A DNA stretch of 64,000 nucleotides from Lachnospiraceae bacterium (lineage in GTDB: Bacteria > Bacillota > Clostridia > Lachnospirales > Lachnospiraceae). The stretch lies in assembly GCA_021772075.1 (NCBI GenBank), contig JAETNQ010000003.1, positions 1 to 64,000 on the forward strand, written 5' to 3'. The translations under genes and the position numbers were made by a program. The first letter of the stretch is position 1. Each line of letters opens with the position of its first letter. The notes beneath the pieces are model-generated. The model saw only the letters and a list, made by a program, of their open reading frames with translations. It did no database searches and was not told the origin of the DNA. Below, one piece after another: positions 58,443 to 64,000 of the stretch.

Positions 58443-58819
58443 CTTGCCAAAACGTCCGCTTCCCCTGTTTCCCCGCCGATGATCTGAACCGCCAGCTTAT
58501 GGGGAAGACAAATGATGCTTTCCCCGTTTTTTCCAACCGGCCCCTGTTTCACGCAAAGCTTGTCCGGGCAGTCCGCCTCTTCCATATATGCCTCTCCGTC
58601 CCGAATCACCAGCACGTTTCTTCCTCCCCCGTCGCCTGTCAGGACAATCCTCCCATCCGTGTGTAACGGATAGCTGCCGATCGTCTCCCCGTTTCTTGAC
58701 ACAACAGCCGCAGTTCCTCTGCCGGAGGCCGCGCAGCTTCGCCAGAAAAAAAGAAAAAAGGCAGCAAAAGCAATTACCAGGAACAAATAGACATCATTTC
58801 TTTTTATTTTTTCCCGCAT
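58439..58819 (-). CDS. NusG domain II-containing protein
   Basis: CPDKLCVKQGPVGKNGESIICLPHKLAVQI. Confidence 0.85.
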   Translation of the reverse strand: MREKIKRNDVYLFLVIAFAAFFLFFWRSCAASGRGTAAVVSRNGETIGSYPLHTDGRIVLTGDGGGRNVLVIRDGEAYMEEADCPDKLCVKQGPVGKNGESIICLPHKLAVQIIGGETGEADVLAR

Positions 58820-58821
58820 AC

Positions 58822-59820
58822 CTACCCTTCCATCACATGCAGAGACCGGATATAAGGATCTTCAATCTTTTCCATCAAGGCCATCGTATGGCTTTCCAAG
58901 AAATTATCCCCTTCTTCCGTCAGCCCCTGGGCCGCCAGTTCCTGGATGACCAGGCTGCAGACCGCCTCCACAATAATAACGCACTTATCCTTCCCGTTCA
59001 CCGTATACAAATAATCCGTTTCCCCTGCGCCTTCCCATGCCGGGGACTGATCCTCCATTCCTGCCAGAAGATCCAGGATATCCCCTATTTCGGATAAAAT
59101 GGCAAGTTCTTTCATCCCATGGCGCATCCATTTGTAAAAAGGCGTGTACCGCCTGTTTAAAAGATAAACCATGGAAATCGAGCTTTTCATAAATTCGGCC
59201 AGCGCCAGCTTTGCGGCCACCTTTTCTCCCCGTTTCATGGCGCGGGCATAATTGTACTGGCCGGACTGAGCCATCACAGCCGCTCTTGCCGCTATCTTCT
59301 TGATTCTCACGTCTTCCGGATAGCAGGGAAGCAGCCCGTTTCTTATTCTGCTGAATTCTCCCAGCGGATCCTCAAACACCTCTCCGTTGGTCGCCGTGCA
59401 GAGAGCCGATTCCTGCAGCCGCATCCACTCCCTGTTGCTTTTGGGAATATCCTCCGTTCCCAATATGCCATAATAGAAATCCGGAATACAAAGAACGCCT
59501 ATTCTTCCGCCTCCATGCAGGCTTTCCATCCTGCCCTTTATCCCTTCAAAATCTTTCGGCAGCTTCCGGTATTCCTCCGCCATGGCCTGTCCATATTTTT
59601 CATAATCCTCTCTCGTCAGCCACAGGCAGAAGGACGGCCCATAGTCATGATCCCTGGAAATCGCATCGTCGAAGCCAAGGCATTCCGATCCCTGCCCTGC
59701 CAATCCTGCGGCCACCCGTCCTGCCAGCATCGGAAACTTTTTCTCTAACATTCCTTTTCCATAGGTATCATAATATTTTCTGGATAACTCCAGGCCTTTT
59801 ATTTCTCCATTCTTTCCCAT
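58822..59820 (-). CDS. DUF4037-like protein
   Basis: LGFDDAISRDHDYGPSFCLWL. Confidence 0.8.
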   Translation of the reverse strand: MGKNGEIKGLELSRKYYDTYGKGMLEKKFPMLAGRVAAGLAGQGSECLGFDDAISRDHDYGPSFCLWLTREDYEKYGQAMAEEYRKLPKDFEGIKGRMESLHGGGRIGVLCIPDFYYGILGTEDIPKSNREWMRLQESALCTATNGEVFEDPLGEFSRIRNGLLPCYPEDVRIKKIAARAAVMAQSGQYNYARAMKRGEKVAAKLALAEFMKSSISMVYLLNRRYTPFYKWMRHGMKELAILSEIGDILDLLAGMEDQSPAWEGAGETDYLYTVNGKDKCVIIVEAVCSLVIQELAAQGLTEEGDNFLESHTMALMEKIEDPYIRSLHVMEG

Positions 59821-59831
59821 TCCGTTCCGTC

Positions 59832-60707
59832 TCAGCCGATCCTTTCATAGATATTCCGTGCCTGTTCCCTATACTTCCGGGCCTTTTCCCCATCTGCAAG
59901 GCAGTCGCAGACGGCTGCACAGTTTTCACAAAGCACCGCATAACTCTGATTTTTTCCAAAATGCTTTTCGACTTCCAGCAAAGCTTTCTCATAAGATGCC
60001 AGCGCCGGGGCATAATCCCCCATACGGTAATAGGCTTCTCCCACTCCTGCCAGCGCCGCGCTGTAATGGGCATCCGTTTCTCCGTTTTCCCCCGCTTCCT
60101 CAAAAATACGCAATGCCTTTTCCAACGCTTCCGCCGCCTCTCCGACCCGGTCCATCTTAAAATAAACCAGCGCAAGATTCGTCAAAGTAGTGGCCTGTTC
60201 CGCCCCGCTGTCTTCCAGTTTTTCCACGATTCCAAGCGCCTTTTGCAACAGTTTTGCCGCTTCCTCATTCCTCCCCATCTGTTCCAGCAGGAGGCTCATA
60301 TTGTTGTACAGCCCTGCAAACCGGTAATCTCCTTCCTGCAAAAGACCGTTATAAATCTGCAGCGCCTGGCAGTAATACTGGTACGCCTGTTCCGCATTGC
60401 CGGCCGCACGGTAGGCGGTGGCCGTATTCAACAAGGTAGTGGCAAAATGCTCGCTTCCCCCAAGCTGCAGTTCCTCCATCAATAACAGGACGTCTTCCGC
60501 AATATCAAAAGCCTTGCGGAATTCGGATACGCTCCGGTAGAACCCTATCATCTCATTTCCCACTGCAATATAAGCGGCATAATCCTCCGCCTCTTTTGCC
60601 TCTTCCAAGTTCCTGGTCAGATAGGGTTCGACCTGGTCCAGTTCATTCTTCTGGAAATACTCATCCAACTGTCCGAAAAATTCTTCTATATTCATTTTCC
60701 ATCCCAT
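59832..60707 (-). CDS. tetratricopeptide repeat protein
   Basis: Repeated TPR motifs. Confidence 0.85.
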   Translation of the reverse strand: MGWKMNIEEFFGQLDEYFQKNELDQVEPYLTRNLEEAKEAEDYAAYIAVGNEMIGFYRSVSEFRKAFDIAEDVLLLMEELQLGGSEHFATTLLNTATAYRAAGNAEQAYQYYCQALQIYNGLLQEGDYRFAGLYNNMSLLLEQMGRNEEAAKLLQKALGIVEKLEDSGAEQATTLTNLALVYFKMDRVGEAAEALEKALRIFEEAGENGETDAHYSAALAGVGEAYYRMGDYAPALASYEKALLEVEKHFGKNQSYAVLCENCAAVCDCLADGEKARKYREQARNIYERIG

Positions 60708-60723
60708 TTCTGCGCTGTTTTTC

Positions 60724-61215
60724 CTATTTTTTATGGTTAATATAATTCACAAGCCCTTCTGCCGCAATGATTTTTTGCATAAATTCAGGAAATGCCTGTC
60801 CCTGGAACCGGGTGCCTTTCGTTATGTTTTGAATGACCCCGCTGTCAAAATCCACTTCCACCTCGTCACCGGCTTCGATTCCCCGGGACGCCTCCGGGCA
60901 TTCCACAATAGGAAGCCCGATATTGATCGCATTTCGGTAAAAAATCCTTGCAAATGTCTCCGCGATCACGCAGCTTACCCCCGCCGCCTTAATGGCGATA
61001 GGCGCGTGTTCCCTGGAAGAGCCGCAGCCAAAATTCTTATCCGCCACGATAATATCCCCCGCCTTTACCCGATGCACGAATTCTTTGTCAATATCCTCCA
61101 TGCAGTGGAGCGCAAGCTCCGCCGGATCCGAGGAATTCAAATACCTCGCCGGAATAATGACATCCGTATCCACATTATCACCATACTTAAATACTGTTCC
61201 TTTTGCTGATTTCAT
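60724..61215 (-). CDS. leuD: 3-isopropylmalate dehydratase small subunit
   Basis: [31 protein letters not shown]. Confidence 0.95.
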   Translation of the reverse strand: MKSAKGTVFKYGDNVDTDVIIPARYLNSSDPAELALHCMEDIDKEFVHRVKAGDIIVADKNFGCGSSREHAPIAIKAAGVSCVIAETFARIFYRNAINIGLPIVECPEASRGIEAGDEVEVDFDSGVIQNITKGTRFQGQAFPEFMQKIIAAEGLVNYINHKK

Positions 61216-61271
61216 AGGTTCCTCCCTGCCATTGATATTGGTTAAAAACATTTCCGCCTGGAACCGCGTTT

Positions 61272-62525
61272 TTACGGGCAGGCAATCTTTCCAGCCACCG
61301 CGCTTGCTGCTGCTACCGCCGGACTCGCCAGATAAATCTCTGATTTCACATGGCCCATCCGCCCTACAAAATTCCGGTTCGTCGTGGAAACACACCGTTC
61401 TCCTTCCGCCAGAATCCCCATATAACCGCCGAGGCACGGGCCGCATGTAGGTGTGCTTACTACCGCCCCCGCTTCTATAAAGGTCTTCAAAAGCCCTTCT
61501 TCCATGGCCTGCATATAAATAGACTGGGTAGCGGGAATCACAATGCAGCGCATGCCCTTTGCCACATGCTTTCCAGCCAGTACCTTTGCCGCAATACGCA
61601 GGTCATCCAGCCGGCCGTTGGTACAGGAACCGATGACCACTTGGTCGATCTTAATGTCTTCCCCTATTTCATCCACCGTTTTCGTGTTCTCGGGAAGATG
61701 GGGAAATGCGATTGTAGGTCTGAGCATGCTTAAATCGATCGTATACTCTTCATCATATACTGCATCCTCATCCGCTTCATAAATCGTATATTTTTTTTTG
61801 GAATGCTCCTTCATATAAGCAACCGCCGCATCGTCCGCCGGGAAAATACCGTTCTTCCCTCCTGCTTCTATCGCCATATTCGCGATCGTGAAACGATCGT
61901 CCATCGTCAGGTTGCTGATTCCTTCTCCCACGAATTCCATAGACTTATATAAAGCGCCATCCACGCCGATCATGCCGATAATATGCAGGATAATATCCTT
62001 TCCGCTTACCCACTGGGCCGGTTTCCCGATTAAGCGGAATTTGATTGCCCCAGGCACTTTAAACCATGCCTTTCCCGTCGCCATGCCTGCCGCCATATCC
62101 GTACTTCCCACTCCTGTGGAGAAAGCACCCAAAGCGCCGTATGTGCATGTATGGGAATCGGCCCCGATAATCACATCCCCTGCCACAGTAAGCCCTTTTT
62201 CCGGAAGAAGGGCATGTTCAATCCCCATCTCCCCCACTTCAAAATAATTAGTGATTCCATTGCGGTATGCGAATTCCCTCACGCATTTGCAATGTTCGGC
62301 AGATTTGATATCTTTATTCGGCACAAAATGATCCGGCACAAGGGCGATCTTATCTTTATCAAAAACCCCCTCCACATTCATTTTTTCCATTTCTTTAATG
62401 GCAACCGGACTGGTAATATCATTTCCCAATACCAAGTCCAGATCCGCCTCAATGAGCTGTCCTGCCTCCACTTTTTCCAATCCCGCATGGGCTGCCAGTA
62501 TTTTCTGGGTCATCGTCATTCCCAT
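61272..62525 (-). CDS. leuC: 3-isopropylmalate dehydratase large subunit
   Basis: [31 protein letters not shown]. Confidence 0.96.
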   Translation of the reverse strand: MGMTMTQKILAAHAGLEKVEAGQLIEADLDLVLGNDITSPVAIKEMEKMNVEGVFDKDKIALVPDHFVPNKDIKSAEHCKCVREFAYRNGITNYFEVGEMGIEHALLPEKGLTVAGDVIIGADSHTCTYGALGAFSTGVGSTDMAAGMATGKAWFKVPGAIKFRLIGKPAQWVSGKDIILHIIGMIGVDGALYKSMEFVGEGISNLTMDDRFTIANMAIEAGGKNGIFPADDAAVAYMKEHSKKKYTIYEADEDAVYDEEYTIDLSMLRPTIAFPHLPENTKTVDEIGEDIKIDQVVIGSCTNGRLDDLRIAAKVLAGKHVAKGMRCIVIPATQSIYMQAMEEGLLKTFIEAGAVVSTPTCGPCLGGYMGILAEGERCVSTTNRNFVGRMGHVKSEIYLASPAVAAASAVAGKIACP

Positions 62526-62540
62526 TTTCTTTTTCCTCCT

Positions 62541-63647
62541 TTATTCCTTTTCCGCTTTCACCGGAATGTCCCCCGCCAGATTTTCAAATTTGTCCCTCGC
62601 TTTTCGGAAACAATCCATCAGCTTCGGGGAAAAAGTGCCGCATTCCCCGTTTATAATCATCTCAAACGCCTTATCCTTCGGAATTGCGTCCTTATATACC
62701 CTTTCATTCACCAAAGCGTCATAAACATCCGCCACGGAAACGAGCTGGGCCGAAATCGGTATTTCATCTTCCTTCAATCCGTCAGGATACCCCCTCCCAT
62801 CATATCTTTCATGATGATATCGACTTATTTCATAACCGATCTTCGCATACTCCTCGTCCCATACGCCCTCGATGCTGCTGACAATCTCGCATCCCTTGAT
62901 GGTATGGGCCTTCATGCATTCAAACTCTTCCTTTGTAAACTTCCCGGGCTTTAAAAGAATGCTGTCCGGTATGGCGATCTTTCCCAAATCGTGCAGCGCG
63001 CTGGCGGATACGATAATTCCGATTTTCTCCGGCGTCAGGCCATATTCCGGATATTCCTTTGCAATTTCCTCCGCCATAATCTTCGTATAACCTTTTACAC
63101 GCCTTACATGTTCGCCGCTTTCCAGATTTCTATGTTCCACTACCGTGCCTAACACATCGATAATATTATCATTGCTTTGCTTTAACCGCTCTGCCTGCAC
63201 TTTCAGCAGCTTATATTGTTCGCGCAAAGTCTTTGTCTGCTCCGCCACTTTCTGTTCCAGTTCCCTCTGGTACTGAAAAAGACTTACTACATTTTCCACC
63301 CGCTTTCTCACGAGGGCATTGTCAAACGGTTTATGGATAAAATCGGAAACCCCATAGTCAAAGCAGTCTTGTTCCACTTTAATGGAAGACTCCCCGCTGA
63401 TAACCAAAACAGGAATCTTGTCAATCCACATTTTTTCCTTCATAGCCTTCAGAACTTCAAACCCGTCCATTTCCGGCATGATCAGATCCAGCAGAACAAC
63501 CGCGATCTCCTGATTCCGGTCTTCCATATGTTCCAAAGCCTGTTTCCCGTTTTCCACCATGATCACGTCATATTCATCTCTTAATATTTCTGCCAGCAAT
63601 TCACGGTTGATTTCCATGTCGTCTACAACAAGTACAATATTACGCAT
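62541..63647 (-). CDS. response regulator with HD-GYP domain
   Basis: REC domain VLLDLIMPEMDGFEVL; HDLGKIAIPD, HHERYDGRGYPDGL. Confidence 0.93.
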   Translation of the reverse strand: MRNIVLVVDDMEINRELLAEILRDEYDVIMVENGKQALEHMEDRNQEIAVVLLDLIMPEMDGFEVLKAMKEKMWIDKIPVLVISGESSIKVEQDCFDYGVSDFIHKPFDNALVRKRVENVVSLFQYQRELEQKVAEQTKTLREQYKLLKVQAERLKQSNDNIIDVLGTVVEHRNLESGEHVRRVKGYTKIMAEEIAKEYPEYGLTPEKIGIIVSASALHDLGKIAIPDSILLKPGKFTKEEFECMKAHTIKGCEIVSSIEGVWDEEYAKIGYEISRYHHERYDGRGYPDGLKEDEIPISAQLVSVADVYDALVNERVYKDAIPKDKAFEMIINGECGTFSPKLMDCFRKARDKFENLAGDIPVKAEKE

Positions 63648-63682
63648 ATTTTCTCCTTTTCATTATGCATTCATTCTTTTTC

Positions 63683-64000
63683 TCATATCAGTTGAAAAAT
63701 CGTGGATTTTAAAAGATCCATATTCACCGGCTTTGACATATGCGCATTCATGCCGGCTTCCATTGCCTTTTTTACATCTTCTGCAAAGGCGTTCGCCGTC
63801 ATGGCAGCAATCGGTATTGTCCGTGCCTCAGGATGCGCGCATTCCCGGATTTCCCTTGCCGCCCCGTAGCCATCCAGCACAGGCATCTGGATATCCATTA
63901 AAATCATGTGATAATAACCTTTTTCTGACTTTTTAAACATTTCTACTGCAATCTGCCCGTTTTCTGCAATATCGCAGTCCGCGCCTTCTGCCTTTAAAAG
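63683..64000 (-). CDS. response regulator receiver domain, probably C-terminus of a hybrid histidine kinase (truncated by window edge)
   Basis: MILMDIQMPVLDGYGAAREIRE...AMTANAF...SKPVNMDLL; frame open to the window end. Confidence 0.8.
   Translation of the reverse strand, partial: LLKAEGADCDIAENGQIAVEMFKKSEKGYYHMILMDIQMPVLDGYGAAREIRECAHPEARTIPIAAMTANAFAEDVKKAMEAGMNAHMSKPVNMDLLKSTIFQLI

Noticed and set aside
61216-61446. N-terminal extension of LeuD ORF
   Set aside because: It is the leuC 3' region read in another frame; real start [14 protein letters not shown] at 61215.

Overview
The window has two parts. (1) Roughly 1-27.9 kb is the right part of an integrated mobile element, most likely a prophage or phage-like element of a Firmicute (Lachnospiraceae-like). 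It is a dense run of minus-strand genes: a giant SF3 helicase/AEP-like primase/family-B DNA polymerase ORF, an ssDNA-binding-like protein, an SNF2-type helicase, an N6-MTase-like protein, MazG-like, DUF5662, DUF3310, SleB-like hydrolase, several DUF6353 paralogs and many small Cys-rich or membrane proteins. It ends in a plus-strand tyrosine integrase at 26560-27798. The left end of the element is outside the window. (2) 28-64 kb is ordinary chromosome: orphan gerA, RsuA-type pseudouridine synthase, coaD, rsmD, parC/parE, degV, recG, DAK2/Asp23, rpmB, PBP/FtsW, U32 peptidase, zapA, ruvBA, leuCD, HD-GYP. The most interesting signals are: (a) two paralogous minus-strand genes (20070-20618, 22017-22580) whose 3' ends carry the signature of diversity-generating retroelement variable regions, with no reverse transcriptase or template repeat in the window; (b) a 25-bp intergenic element CATWAWA-N5-TGY-N7-RCG found 7 times in one orientation in the mobile element; (c) a helicase-primase-polymerase single ORF with an internal Shine-Dalgarno/ATG; (d) a strand-polarised octamer AAATATAA; (e) a 20-bp tandem duplication that frameshifts a small membrane-protein gene; (f) a ~313-bp MITE-like element with 75-bp inverted repeats between parE and degV; (g) a tRNA-like gene with a shortened anticodon arm. 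All family names come from recognising motifs in the translations; no database search was run.
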